Shown: piece after piece, positions 6,271 to 14,225 of the stretch
Position numbering within the stretch: position 1 is the stretch's first letter
Layout of the letters: each line of letters opens with the position of its first letter
Origin: Bacteroidota bacterium
GTDB taxonomy: Bacteria; Bacteroidota; Bacteroidia; Sphingobacteriales; Sphingobacteriaceae
Direction: 5' to 3'
Length of the DNA: 14,225 nucleotides
Assembly: GCA_025355225.1 (NCBI GenBank)
Contig: JANYAB010000400.1
Coordinates: forward strand, 1-14,225
Position numbers and translations under genes: made by a program
Notes under the pieces: model-generated
What the model was told of the DNA's origin: nothing
Seen by the model: the letters and a program-made list of their open reading frames with translations, nothing else
The model's database searches: none

Positions 6271-8169
6271 ATGAAAGTTTCTTTCTTTTTTATATTTCTA
6301 TTTCTATCTTCTTTACTATACGCCCAGCAAAGGCAATATTCAACTAATGACAAAGAAGCTATCAAATATTTTGCGCTCGCCAATCAAAGCCTCGATGACC
6401 ATCTTTATGATGAGGCCATAGCTCAATTGCAAAAGGCCATAAATGAAGATGGGAAATTTATTGAGGCGCATAGCCAATTAGCTGATATTTATCGATTAAA
6501 ATGGCAATACAAAGCTGCTATTGATCAATACCACCAGGTAGTTAATCTTGACCCTGAATTTAACCGGTCTGTTTATTATAAAGTCGGTGATTGCGAACTC
6601 CACCTGGCAGAATACACTGAAGCGAAACAACACCTTGAAAAATACTTAACCTATGATAATTTGTCGGCGCAAAGTATATTTATGGGTCAGAAGCTTTTAA
6701 ATGATTGTAATTTTAGTTTAAATGCCCTGCAACATCCTGTGCCCTTTAAACCTATAAACATTGGTTCTGAAATCAACACTGCCGATGATGAATATCTTCC
6801 TACGATCACTGCCGACGAAAGCACATTGATATTTACACGGAAAATCAACAACAACGAAGATTTTTATAAAAGTGTTAAAATAGATGGCAAATGGCAAACA
6901 GCTACCTATTTGAGCGACAGAATTAACACCCCCCAATATAACGAAGGCGCTCAATCCATATCCCAGGATGGGAAAGTGTTGTTTTTTACTGGGTGCAACC
7001 GCCCGGATGGCCTTGGTCGATGTGACATATACATAGCTCAAAAAAAGGGTGATGATTGGAGTAAACCATTCGACCTTAGTCCACCGATCAATACTTCAGG
7101 ATGGGAATCCCAGCCATCGATAAGCGCCGACGGGCGGACCCTTTACTTTGTAAGTAACCGCAAAGGCGGCTATGGCGGTTACGACATATGGAAATCAACC
7201 TTATCGGATAAAGGATGGTCGGAGCCAGAGAACCTGGGGCCTAATATCAATACTTCTTTTAATGAACAGTCGCCATTCATCCATCCTGATGACAGCACTC
7301 TTTACTTTTGTTCGGACGGCTGGCCCGGCATGGGTGGTAAGGATTTATTTGTCAGCCGTTTAGGCAAGGACGGCAAATGGCAAAAACCGACCAACCTGGG
7401 ATATCCCATCAACTCGAGCGGCGACGAGAATGGGCTCACACTAACTGCAAATGGCACCGAAGCATTTTTTTCTTCTAATAACCTCGATGGGTTGGGTGGG
7501 TTTGATATTTATACTTTCGAACTCCCAGCAAACTTACGACCGCGCAGGGTAACCTACGTAAAAGGCACTGTAAACGACATTATAACAAAACAGCCACTTG
7601 AAGCTGCCGTCGAAATAGTAGACCTTGAGAAAGATATACCTGTTTACCAGGATTATAGCAGCCCTGAGGAGGGCGATTTCCTGGCGACGTTAACAACTGG
7701 TAGAAACTACGGCCTAAATATTTCGAAAAACGGATATTTGTTTTATTCAGCTAATTTTTCGCTTATCGGTCATGAAGATAAAAAACCCTTTGATATCGCG
7801 GTACTATTGCAGCCCATTGAAGTGGGTAACAAGGTGATATTAAAGAATATATTTTTCGACACCAATAGGTTTGACATTAAAGCTGAATCAAAGCCCGAAC
7901 TGCAAAAGTTAATGGACTTTTTGAGCGTAAATCCAACCGTTAAAATCGAAATATCAGGGCACACAGATAATGTCGGTAACGATCAGCTTAACCAAACACT
8001 TTCTGAAAACAGGGCAAAAGCCGTTTACCAGTACTTAATCGCAAACGGAGTTATTGCAGACCGACTGGTATTTAAGGGTTATGGTAAAACGCAACCAGTT
8101 GCGTCAAACGACTCGGAAGAAGACCGCAGCAAGAACAGGAGGACTGAGTTTAAGATTATATCTAAGTAA
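6271..8169 (+). CDS. PorE-like envelope protein: TPR, PD40 propeller, CRD, OmpA C-terminal domain
   Basis: The 632-residue protein has a signal peptide (MKVSFFFIFLFLSSLLYAQ, likely cut near A18 or Q19), then TPR repeats (about 27-130), a WD40/PD40-type beta-propeller (about 165-420, with repeats such as SISADGRTLYFVSNRKGG and TLTANGTEAFFSSNNLDG), a carboxypeptidase-regulatory-like domain (about 428-510, starting VKGTVND) and an OmpA peptidoglycan-binding domain (about 522-632). In the last domain D566 and R581 stand 15 residues apart, as do the diaminopimelate-binding D and R of OmpA, and NRRTEF closes it. This order is that of PorE, a type IX secretion component thought to tie the machinery to peptidoglycan. 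Unlike P. gingivalis PorE, it has no lipobox cysteine. Many paralogues with this layout exist in Bacteroidota, so the specific role is inferred. No other type IX gene is visible. Confidence 0.85.
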   Translation: MKVSFFFIFLFLSSLLYAQQRQYSTNDKEAIKYFALANQSLDDHLYDEAIAQLQKAINEDGKFIEAHSQLADIYRLKWQYKAAIDQYHQVVNLDPEFNRSVYYKVGDCELHLAEYTEAKQHLEKYLTYDNLSAQSIFMGQKLLNDCNFSLNALQHPVPFKPINIGSEINTADDEYLPTITADESTLIFTRKINNNEDFYKSVKIDGKWQTATYLSDRINTPQYNEGAQSISQDGKVLFFTGCNRPDGLGRCDIYIAQKKGDDWSKPFDLSPPINTSGWESQPSISADGRTLYFVSNRKGGYGGYDIWKSTLSDKGWSEPENLGPNINTSFNEQSPFIHPDDSTLYFCSDGWPGMGGKDLFVSRLGKDGKWQKPTNLGYPINSSGDENGLTLTANGTEAFFSSNNLDGLGGFDIYTFELPANLRPRRVTYVKGTVNDIITKQPLEAAVEIVDLEKDIPVYQDYSSPEEGDFLATLTTGRNYGLNISKNGYLFYSANFSLIGHEDKKPFDIAVLLQPIEVGNKVILKNIFFDTNRFDIKAESKPELQKLMDFLSVNPTVKIEISGHTDNVGNDQLNQTLSENRAKAVYQYLIANGVIADRLVFKGYGKTQPVASNDSEEDRSKNRRTEFKIISK

Positions 8170-8227
8170 GGCCAAAGCTGAAGCACATTAAAATTCCCCA
8201 CTGAAAATCTTTTAGCTTTCGACTATA

Positions 8228-8243
8228 TGCTTTCAACTTAAAA
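8228..8243. repeat. Short repeat shared with the queE upstream region
   Basis: TGCTTTCAACTTAAAA here matches TGCTTTCAGCTTAAAA at 5571-5586 at 15 of 16 positions. In both cases a CTTTCG-x-CT sequence lies a short way upstream and a gene starts 18-21 bases downstream. At the queE copy the repeat overlaps the promoter spacer; here no good -7 box follows, only a weak TAATTTTA at 8249-8256. It may be part of the same degenerate intergenic repeat family. Confidence 0.4.
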
Positions 8244-8260
8244 AATCATAATTTTAAACA

Positions 8261-8914
8261 ATGAAACCCCTCCTGTTTGCCCTAATCGTTATAGCTTTTT
8301 CTACCCATTCTTCTCTTTGTCAAACTACTAATTCTGGCAAACCCTGGCAAAACAAAATACAGCAAATCCCCGGAAGGATTGAATGCGAGTTTTATAACGA
8401 AGGCGGCGAAGGAGTTGCTTACCACGATTCGGACAGCATTAACAACGGAAGCGGCAAACTTAATCCGGCAAACGGAACTTTTCTAAACGAATTTCGCATG
8501 AAGGAAGGTGTGGATATTTCTTATACTAAAACAGACAATATAAATGATAACCCGTACAATAAAGTTCCCCGCGATATGGGTAAGTTGTATGTTGGATGGA
8601 CTGTGCCCGGCGAATGGATCAAATACACGGTAAATGTAAATGAGTCTGCGACTTATAATGTAGGGCTGATGTACACCTCTAATTGGGATGGGCTCATCTC
8701 ACTTGATCTGGATGGCAAAGAAATAGCAGGTCGGCTAAAAATAGCTTCTACACATGATGACCGCGACACGGTGAAGTGGCGTCAATGGCATCACTGGAAT
8801 AAAACAGACCCGTTAACCACCCTCAAACTCAAAAAGGGCATTCACGTGCTTACCATACATATTGTTGCGAATGGAAATATGAATTTGGATTATTTGGAGT
8901 TTAAGAAAAATTAA
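8261..8914 (+). CDS. Secreted stand-alone CBM6 carbohydrate-binding protein
   Basis: The 217-residue protein has a signal peptide (MKPLLFALIVIAFSTHSSLC, with cleavage probably after C20; the sequence SSLC is not a good lipobox) followed by one family 6 carbohydrate-binding module. Typical CBM6 features are IECEFYNEGGEGVAYHDSD (40-58), a VDISYT strand (84-89), VGWTVPGEWIKYTVNV (111-126), a middle strand LISLDLDGKEIAG (145-157) and the closing MNLDYLEFKK (207-216), where the final N/D region normally helps bind sugar or calcium. No glycoside hydrolase, type IX sorting domain or second module is attached, which is unusual because CBM6 normally accompanies an enzyme. It may bind a cell-wall or environmental polysaccharide, but the ligand cannot be read from the sequence. 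It has its own gap on both sides (91 and about 160 bp). Confidence 0.85.
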   Translation: MKPLLFALIVIAFSTHSSLCQTTNSGKPWQNKIQQIPGRIECEFYNEGGEGVAYHDSDSINNGSGKLNPANGTFLNEFRMKEGVDISYTKTDNINDNPYNKVPRDMGKLYVGWTVPGEWIKYTVNVNESATYNVGLMYTSNWDGLISLDLDGKEIAGRLKIASTHDDRDTVKWRQWHHWNKTDPLTTLKLKKGIHVLTIHIVANGNMNLDYLEFKKN

Positions 8915-9091
8915 TCGGTTAACTTTTGCAATTATTCCACCGGACCCAAATATCGCCCTAATCAGTTAAATCCGCGCGTTTTTCTGTGAGTCCCGCGGCA
9001 ATAACAAGCGTAAGTCATATTCATTGAATCAACCGAATTTATTTTTTTATTTCGTGCATCCTTATTATTTTACATGCAGCATCCGTTTTGC

Positions 9092-11182
9092 ATGAAAAAA
9101 ATCATATCTGCACTGATCGCCTTTATCATTGCCCCGCTTTTATCAAATTGCCAAACGACAACTGATAAAATCGCTGATCAGGCTTTTGTGGTTACACGTA
9201 TGGTCAACAAATTCCATGTAGACCCACGGCCTGTAAACGATGTATTTTCGGCAAATGTATTTACGGGTATGCTTGACAGAACTGATGGGGACAGAATTTT
9301 TTTCACAAAGAATGATATCATCAGGCTCAGAACATATACAAAAACGCTCGATAATGAAATAAAACATCGAAAAACGGAATATCTCACTCTTTTCATAAAT
9401 ATTTATCGTGAACGCCTTCGCCAGGCTGATTCACTGATCAATGATATTGGTAACAAACAATTTGACTTTTATACCCCGGAAAAGTTTACTGTAGCTGAAG
9501 ACACTTCTTATCCGGCCTCGCTTACTGACATGCGGTTAAAGCTGCGCAAAAAAATAAAAGCTAACGCACTTGATGAACTGGCCGATGATGTAACCGGCAA
9601 TTTCAAATCGTTTACACCTGAAAAACAGAAAAGGTATGCCGATAGTGTAATACTTGTATTGCGAAAAAGAAGTATTTCATCCTTAAAAAGAAAGATCAAC
9701 TACATATTGCAAAGCCCTTACGGTATAGTACAATATGTGGGCAATCTCTATTGCGAAACTATTGCTTCGTGCTTCGATCCGCATACCGAGTTTTTCCCGC
9801 CCGAAGAAAAAGAAAATTTTGAAAGTGCACTGGGTCGCCAGCCATTTCAATTTGGTTTTAAAATGAAAGCGGATAAAAATGGCGGGGTGCTTATTGATAA
9901 CCTGGAACCCGGCAGCGCCGCATTTAAAAGCGGCAAATTGAACAAAGGTGACAAGTTTATCGGTGTGCAGTGGGAAGGAAGCCAAACGGTTGACGTTTCT
10001 GACATAACCGTACACGAATTTGGCACCCTGATGGACGAAAGCAATCATAAAAAGGTATTGTTCACCGTAAAAAAAGCAGACGGCTCGGAGGTGCAGGTTT
10101 CGTTAGAAAAAGAATTGGCAACTGATAAGGATGAGGACAGGGTAAAAAGCTTTATTCTTAAAGGCACCCACAGTATAGGTTATATTTATCTGCCGGCTTT
10201 TTATGAGGACTGGGAAACCGGGAACAATGGTCTTAACGGATGTGCAAACGATGTGGGTCGTGAAATTTTAAAGCTGAAGAAAGAAAATATAGACGGGCTT
10301 ATTCTTGACGTTCGTTACAATGGCGGGGGTTCAGTGCATGAGGCTACCGAACTCGCGGGTATTTTTATCGATGCAGGCCCAGTCGCTCAAGAAAAAAGCC
10401 GGGATGCAAAAGTAGGTACCATAAAGGATGTAAATCGTGGCACCATATACGATGGCCCGTTGGTAATATTGGTAAACGGGCATAGCGCTTCGGCATCTGA
10501 GCTGCTTGCGGGTACCTTACGGGATTATAACAGGGCCGTTATTATCGGGTCAGCCACTTACGGCAAGGGTACCATGCAGGTTGTTTTGCCGATGGACACA
10601 GCTGTTAATCCTGAGAATTATGCGCAAAAGCAGACCGAAAATTATTTGAAAGTCACCATAAGCAAGCTATACAGGATTACTGGCGCCACGGCGCAATTTA
10701 GAGGCGTACAGCCTGACATTGTGTTGCCTGATATTCTGGATGCTTATACAACAAAAGAAGCCGGCGAGCCTTATGCTCTTCGTCCAACCGAAATTGGCGC
10801 CAATAAATATTATACCCCTAATGCTCCGCTGCCCATTAAAACTTTGGCTGAAAGTGTGCAGACTGAAATTGACACCAATAAATTTTTTCAAGAGGTAAAG
10901 AAATTCATCGTTTATTCAAAACAGCAAAAAGTGGCAAAGGATGTATCCCTTAATTTAAATGATGCGATTGCCGATATTCAACCGGGCGAAAGGAATGACA
11001 ATAATATAGTTGCTTCTAACGCAGGATCAAAAAAATTCACCGTACGTAACAACCAGTATGAAATGGCCAGGATGCAGGAAGACAGTGATCTCAAAGAGCT
11101 GAACGAAGAATTCAGCCGGCAGGTGGCGACCGATGCTTATATAAATATTGCCTACGATGTGCTTGCTAAATTAAAACCTTAA
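9092..11182 (+). CDS. Exported tail-specific (Prc/CtpA-type) S41 serine protease
   Basis: Two starts are possible: 9074 (MQHPFCMKK...) and 9092 (MKKIISALIAFIIAPLLSNC...). I prefer 9092 because it gives a normal signal peptide; the protein is then 696 residues. C20 could be lipidated (LSNC, a poor lipobox because of N at -1) or be the last residue before signal peptidase cleavage. An N-terminal helical domain (about 30-235, as in E. coli Prc) precedes a PDZ domain (about 250-340, GGVLIDNLEPGSAAFKSGKLNKGDKF) and the S41 core (about 355-550). The catalytic serine S467 lies in GHSASASE and the lysine K492 in YGKGT, 25 apart as in Prc. A charged C-terminal region (555-696) follows. Such proteases trim periplasmic or lipoproteins from their C-terminus. 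The surface-protein gene 29 bp downstream is probably co-transcribed. Confidence 0.92.
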   Translation: MKKIISALIAFIIAPLLSNCQTTTDKIADQAFVVTRMVNKFHVDPRPVNDVFSANVFTGMLDRTDGDRIFFTKNDIIRLRTYTKTLDNEIKHRKTEYLTLFINIYRERLRQADSLINDIGNKQFDFYTPEKFTVAEDTSYPASLTDMRLKLRKKIKANALDELADDVTGNFKSFTPEKQKRYADSVILVLRKRSISSLKRKINYILQSPYGIVQYVGNLYCETIASCFDPHTEFFPPEEKENFESALGRQPFQFGFKMKADKNGGVLIDNLEPGSAAFKSGKLNKGDKFIGVQWEGSQTVDVSDITVHEFGTLMDESNHKKVLFTVKKADGSEVQVSLEKELATDKDEDRVKSFILKGTHSIGYIYLPAFYEDWETGNNGLNGCANDVGREILKLKKENIDGLILDVRYNGGGSVHEATELAGIFIDAGPVAQEKSRDAKVGTIKDVNRGTIYDGPLVILVNGHSASASELLAGTLRDYNRAVIIGSATYGKGTMQVVLPMDTAVNPENYAQKQTENYLKVTISKLYRITGATAQFRGVQPDIVLPDILDAYTTKEAGEPYALRPTEIGANKYYTPNAPLPIKTLAESVQTEIDTNKFFQEVKKFIVYSKQQKVAKDVSLNLNDAIADIQPGERNDNNIVASNAGSKKFTVRNNQYEMARMQEDSDLKELNEEFSRQVATDAYINIAYDVLAKLKP

Positions 11183-11211
11183 TAATTATATTCAAAAAAA
11201 TTATAACTCAG

Positions 11212-12267
11212 ATGAAAAAGTCAGTAATTTACTCTTTGCTGGTGTTTACTATTATAAATTTCGAAATAAAAACTATCAAAGGGCAAGACCCGGCGTCTGA
11301 TCCGGGCACTTATATGAACTCCATCAGCAACCCGGTAACAAATATGGACAAGGCCTATATGGCCTACATAAGCGCCGCTGCCCACAGCAACCGCAAAAGA
11401 AAGATCGAAAAAATGCGCGACCAGGCGGTTGAAACCATACTTACCTGTCAAAATTTGATCAATTATCTCCCGGCGTATAATGGGGATAATTCTTTGCGCC
11501 AAAGCAGCCTCACTTTTGTACAGCTTTGCTACAAAATATTTAATGAAGACTATGCCCATATTGTAAATATGGAAGACATAGCTGAACGGAGCTACGATGA
11601 AATGCAGGCTTACCTGCTGCTGCAACAAGCGACAAATGACACGTTAAAAGTTGGCAATGAAAGAATGAGCAGGGCGGAAAAAAGTTTTGCCGCCAAATAT
11701 AATGTGACATTAGTTACGCAAACATCAGAACTGAGCGAAAAGATGGAGATTACAAGTAAGCTGGCTAAATATCATGACAAGGTGTATCTTTTGTTTTTCA
11801 AATGTAATTGGGAAGATAGCCAGCTTGCGGAGGCTATTAACCAAAAGAATGTAACGAAAATCGAGCAGGTGCGAAACGCCCTCGGTAAATATGCTATTGA
11901 AGGGCTTAAGGTGCTTGATACATTGCAGGCATTTGACAATGACGCCTCACTAACTGAGTCGTGCAAGCAAGCACTCGCTTTTTACAAAAGCGAATCGGAA
12001 ACAGAGATACCCGTAATTACCGATTATTATTTGAAGGAAGAGAATTTTAATAAGTTCAAAATTGCCATGGACGCAAAAGCAGCTAACCAAAGGACACAAC
12101 AGGATGTAGATATCTACAACAAGGCCGTGAATGATATAAATACCGCAGTCAATACATTCAACCAAACAAATACAGATCTATTCAACGAAAGGACGGCGGT
12201 AAATAACAACTGGACGAATACCGAAAAACAATTTTTGGATACACATACACCTTATTATAAAATGTAA
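11212..12267 (+). CDS. Secreted helical protein, LIC11966-like surface protein family (tentative)
   Basis: The 351-residue protein starts with a signal peptide (MKKSVIYSLLVFTIINFEIKTIKG, cleavage probably before QDPASDP). The mature part is almost entirely alpha-helical and hydrophilic with no transmembrane segment; it opens with DPGTYMNSISNPVTNMDKAYMAYISAAAHSN and ends with an Asn/Thr-rich helical stretch (about 300-340). The DP-x-Y-x2-I start and the helical repeats recall proteins annotated as LIC11966 family surface proteins in Bacteroidota and Leptospira; I recall this from memory and am only moderately sure. It contains four cysteines, no catalytic motif and no sorting domain that I recognise. 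The gap to the S41 protease gene is 29 bp with no promoter match, so the two probably share a transcript, and the protease could process it (inference). A hairpin terminator follows. Confidence 0.7.
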   Translation: MKKSVIYSLLVFTIINFEIKTIKGQDPASDPGTYMNSISNPVTNMDKAYMAYISAAAHSNRKRKIEKMRDQAVETILTCQNLINYLPAYNGDNSLRQSSLTFVQLCYKIFNEDYAHIVNMEDIAERSYDEMQAYLLLQQATNDTLKVGNERMSRAEKSFAAKYNVTLVTQTSELSEKMEITSKLAKYHDKVYLLFFKCNWEDSQLAEAINQKNVTKIEQVRNALGKYAIEGLKVLDTLQAFDNDASLTESCKQALAFYKSESETEIPVITDYYLKEENFNKFKIAMDAKAANQRTQQDVDIYNKAVNDINTAVNTFNQTNTDLFNERTAVNNNWTNTEKQFLDTHTPYYKM

Positions 12268-12296
12268 TAGTTGAGATTTTGAGCGGTATAAACGGA

Positions 12297-12324
12297 GAAA
12301 GGCAGAATGATCACTCTGCCTTTC
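12297..12324. terminator. Bidirectional hairpin terminator between the surface-protein gene and recQ
   Basis: GAAAGGCAGA (12297-12306) and its exact reverse complement TCTGCCTTTC (12315-12324) flank an 8-base loop. It sits 29 bp after one stop and 22 bp after the other, between convergent genes. Both strands carry T-rich bases at or after the stem end, so it can serve either transcript. Confidence 0.8.
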
Positions 12325-12346
12325 AAATTTATACAAAGCTTTGCGC

Positions 12347-14225
12347 TTAATTCCCTAATTCAGACATGAATTTTATCCGCATCAATTGCATTTCTTCGCG
12401 GGTATATTCATCTGCACCCAATTCAACCAGGGCCTCGTCTATGGAGTCATTTTCGGCTGTTCTGAAGTAATCAAACACTTCCTCCTGCCTGTCCTCGTCA
12501 ATCACTTCATCAATAAAATAGTTGAGATTGAGCTTGGTACCTGAGTTTACGATAGATTCCACCTCGCGCAAAATTTCCTCGTAGCTTAAACCTTTAGATG
12601 CAGCAATATCCTCGAGGTTCAGGTGCCGGTCGATATTCTGAATGATATAAACTTTAAGCGCAGATTTATTAGCTGCGCTCTTGATCACCATATCAATCGG
12701 ACGGTCTATTTCATTGTCCTCAACATATTTTTTAATAAGATCGGTAAACTGCCCTCCGAATTTTAAAGCTTTACCTGCTCCTACTCCGGATATCTGTTTC
12801 AGTTCTTCTGTATTGATAGGGTAATGCGTACACATTTCCTCAAGTGAAGGATCCTGAAATATCACAAAAGGAGGCAATCCTTTTTGTTTGGCGATCTTTT
12901 TACGCAAATCCTTAAGCATTTGCAGCAATTCCGTATCTAAAGCGCTGCCGCCCTGCCTTGGTCCATCTTCAGAATCATCATCATCTGTGGCCCCCATCGG
13001 CCTGTTCATCACAAAGCGTATACTGTGCGGATTATCCAGGAAAGTATTGCCGGCTTTGGTCAAACGCAACAGGCCATACTGGTCAATATCTTTTGACAGG
13101 TAATTATTCAGCAAAGCTTGTCTCATCAAGGAATTCCATAAGTTTTCGCCCTGCTCTTTACCTGAGCCGAAAGAATCAAGTAAATGATGCCCGTAGTTGT
13201 GTATTTGCGGATTATCCACACCCATTAAAACACTAATGATATGGAAATCATCAAATTTTTCGCCCAATTGTTTAACAAGGCTTAATGCTTTATGCAGATG
13301 TTCTTCACCGTCAAAGTGTTCTTTGTGTGCACAGCAGTTGTCGCACATATTATTACATCCGGCCTCGTTAAAATTTTCGCCAAAATAATGAAGCAGCTGT
13401 TTACGGCGGCAAACTGCCGATTCCGCATAATCTATCACTTCTTTTAATATCTGTGTACCGATCTCGCGTTCAGATACCGGCTTATCCTTCATAAATTTCT
13501 GAAGTTTATCAATATCTTTTTCTGAGTAAAAAGCAACGCAAACCCCTTCACCTCCATCACGCCCCGAGCGACCAGTTTCCTGATAATAGCCCTCCATGCT
13601 TTTTGGCATGTCATGATGTATCACATACCTTACATCTGGTTTGTCAATACCCATACCAAAGGCTATGGTAGCTACTATAACATCCACATCTTCCATCAGG
13701 AATTTGTCTTGCGTATCGGCCCTTGTCTTTGATTCTAACCCGGCATGATATGGTAAGGCCTTGACACCATTAAGTGTCAGCGCTTCAGCAACTTCCTCTA
13801 CCTTTTTACGGCTAAGGCAATATATGATTCCCGATTTACCCGTATTTTGCTTAACAAATTTAACGATCTCTTTAATTACGTTGCGTTTCGCACGCACCTC
13901 ATAAAACAAGTTTGAGCGGTTAAAAGATGACTTATATACCGTTGAATTGTTCATTTGCAGGTTTTTTTGAATATCCTGCTGAACTTTAGGTGTTGCCGTT
14001 GCTGTTAAGGCTATTATTGGAATATTGTCACCTATATTACTGATCACCTGCCTTATTTTTCGATATTCAGGCCTAAAATCGTGCCCCCACTCAGAGATAC
14101 AATGCGCCTCGTCAACCGCTACAAATGACACCTGATTCAAACGTAAAAAGTCTACGTTCTCCTGTTTGGTAAGTGATTCGGGTGCAACATACAATAATTT
14201 GGTTTTACCGCTAAGCACATCCTCC
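12347..14225 (-). CDS. recQ: ATP-dependent DNA helicase RecQ, 5' partial
   Basis: The frame runs off the right edge; the GTG codon at 14218-14216 is an internal valine (EDVLSGKTKLLYVAPESL), so the Walker A motif and the true start lie outside. Numbering from that valine: motif II DEAH (36-39, in VDEAHCISEWGHDFRP), motif III TATAT (72-76), motif V IVATIAFGMGIDKPDVR (181-197), motif VI QETGRSGRDG (213-222), and the zinc site C270, C288, C292 and C295. A winged-helix RQC domain (about 300-400), an HRDC domain (about 428-502, QKGLPPFVIFQDPSLEEMC) and a C-terminal helix-turn-helix-like extension (about 505-623) follow; that extension is usual in Bacteroidota RecQ. RecQ unwinds DNA 3' to 5' in RecF-pathway recombination and fork repair. 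An acidic DDDDSED linker (412-418) separates RQC and HRDC. Confidence 0.96.
   Translation of the reverse strand, partial: EDVLSGKTKLLYVAPESLTKQENVDFLRLNQVSFVAVDEAHCISEWGHDFRPEYRKIRQVISNIGDNIPIIALTATATPKVQQDIQKNLQMNNSTVYKSSFNRSNLFYEVRAKRNVIKEIVKFVKQNTGKSGIIYCLSRKKVEEVAEALTLNGVKALPYHAGLESKTRADTQDKFLMEDVDVIVATIAFGMGIDKPDVRYVIHHDMPKSMEGYYQETGRSGRDGGEGVCVAFYSEKDIDKLQKFMKDKPVSEREIGTQILKEVIDYAESAVCRRKQLLHYFGENFNEAGCNNMCDNCCAHKEHFDGEEHLHKALSLVKQLGEKFDDFHIISVLMGVDNPQIHNYGHHLLDSFGSGKEQGENLWNSLMRQALLNNYLSKDIDQYGLLRLTKAGNTFLDNPHSIRFVMNRPMGATDDDDSEDGPRQGGSALDTELLQMLKDLRKKIAKQKGLPPFVIFQDPSLEEMCTHYPINTEELKQISGVGAGKALKFGGQFTDLIKKYVEDNEIDRPIDMVIKSAANKSALKVYIIQNIDRHLNLEDIAASKGLSYEEILREVESIVNSGTKLNLNYFIDEVIDEDRQEEVFDYFRTAENDSIDEALVELGADEYTREEMQLMRIKFMSELGN

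Noticed and set aside
8971..8998. CCGCG ... CGCGG pair after the CBM6 gene as a terminator
   Set aside because: Only 5 bp of stem with a long loop and no T-run after it.
9683..10048. 121-codon open frame on the minus strand inside the S41 protease gene
   Set aside because: It is antisense to the N-terminal and PDZ regions of a clear protease, with no recognisable domain and no promoter.
11184..11205. AATTATA pair between the protease and surface-protein genes as a hairpin
   Set aside because: The two copies are in direct, not inverted, orientation and the region is simply AT-rich.
11221..11628. 135-codon minus-strand frame opposite the surface-protein gene
   Set aside because: The plus-strand gene has a signal peptide and a coherent helical protein; the antisense frame has neither.
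1..14225. CRISPR array, insertion sequence, phage or defence system
   Set aside because: No regularly spaced repeats, transposase, integrase or phage proteins, nuclease or toxin-antitoxin pairs; RecQ here is the ordinary housekeeping type.

Overview
The window reads as chromosomal DNA of a Bacteroidota bacterium, most likely a Sphingobacteriaceae member (Mucilaginibacter/Pedobacter-like). The evidence is the family flavour of every protein (LepA, FolD, QueE, a RecQ with an extended C-terminus, a TPR/PD40/OmpA protein), promoter-like TAnnTTTG elements instead of sigma70 -10 boxes, the absence of clear Shine-Dalgarno sequences, moderate GC, and several secreted proteins. The genus is inferred, not shown.

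Layout, left to right. (1) 2-874, plus: the C-terminal part of a Wzz/GumC-like polysaccharide chain-length protein, probably the edge of an AT-rich exopolysaccharide cluster. (2) 1019-3768, plus: lepA and folD, two housekeeping genes separated by an 81-bp inverted repeat that fills the gap between stop and start, then closed by a perfect 15-bp hairpin. (3) 5363-3820, minus: a compact three-gene unit (lipoprotein, small Rieske ferredoxin, NTF2-like protein), convergent with folD. (4) 5608-6231, plus: queE (queuosine/7-deazaguanine synthesis) and, from its own likely promoter, 6271-8169, a large TPR-PD40-CRD-OmpA protein with the architecture of the type IX secretion component PorE. (5) 8261-8914: a stand-alone secreted CBM6 protein. 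(6) 9092-12267: an exported Prc-type S41 protease followed 29 bp later by a helical surface/secreted protein. (7) 14225-12347, minus: recQ, its N-terminus outside the window, convergent with the surface protein across a bidirectional hairpin terminator.

The genes are mostly separate housekeeping and envelope functions and do not form one pathway. The envelope theme (PorE-like anchor, CBM6 protein, exported protease, surface protein) runs from 6271 to 12267. I found no tRNA, rRNA, CRISPR array, insertion sequence, phage gene or defence locus, and I do not see a clearly new biological system. The points most worth a second look are the non-lipoprotein PorE-like protein, the near-leaderless promoters of lepA and queE, the repeat-like intergenic inverted repeats, and the lipoprotein/Rieske/NTF2 unit of unknown purpose. 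No gene-free stretch exceeds 300 bp; the longest (5364-5607) holds the queE promoter and a large inverted repeat.
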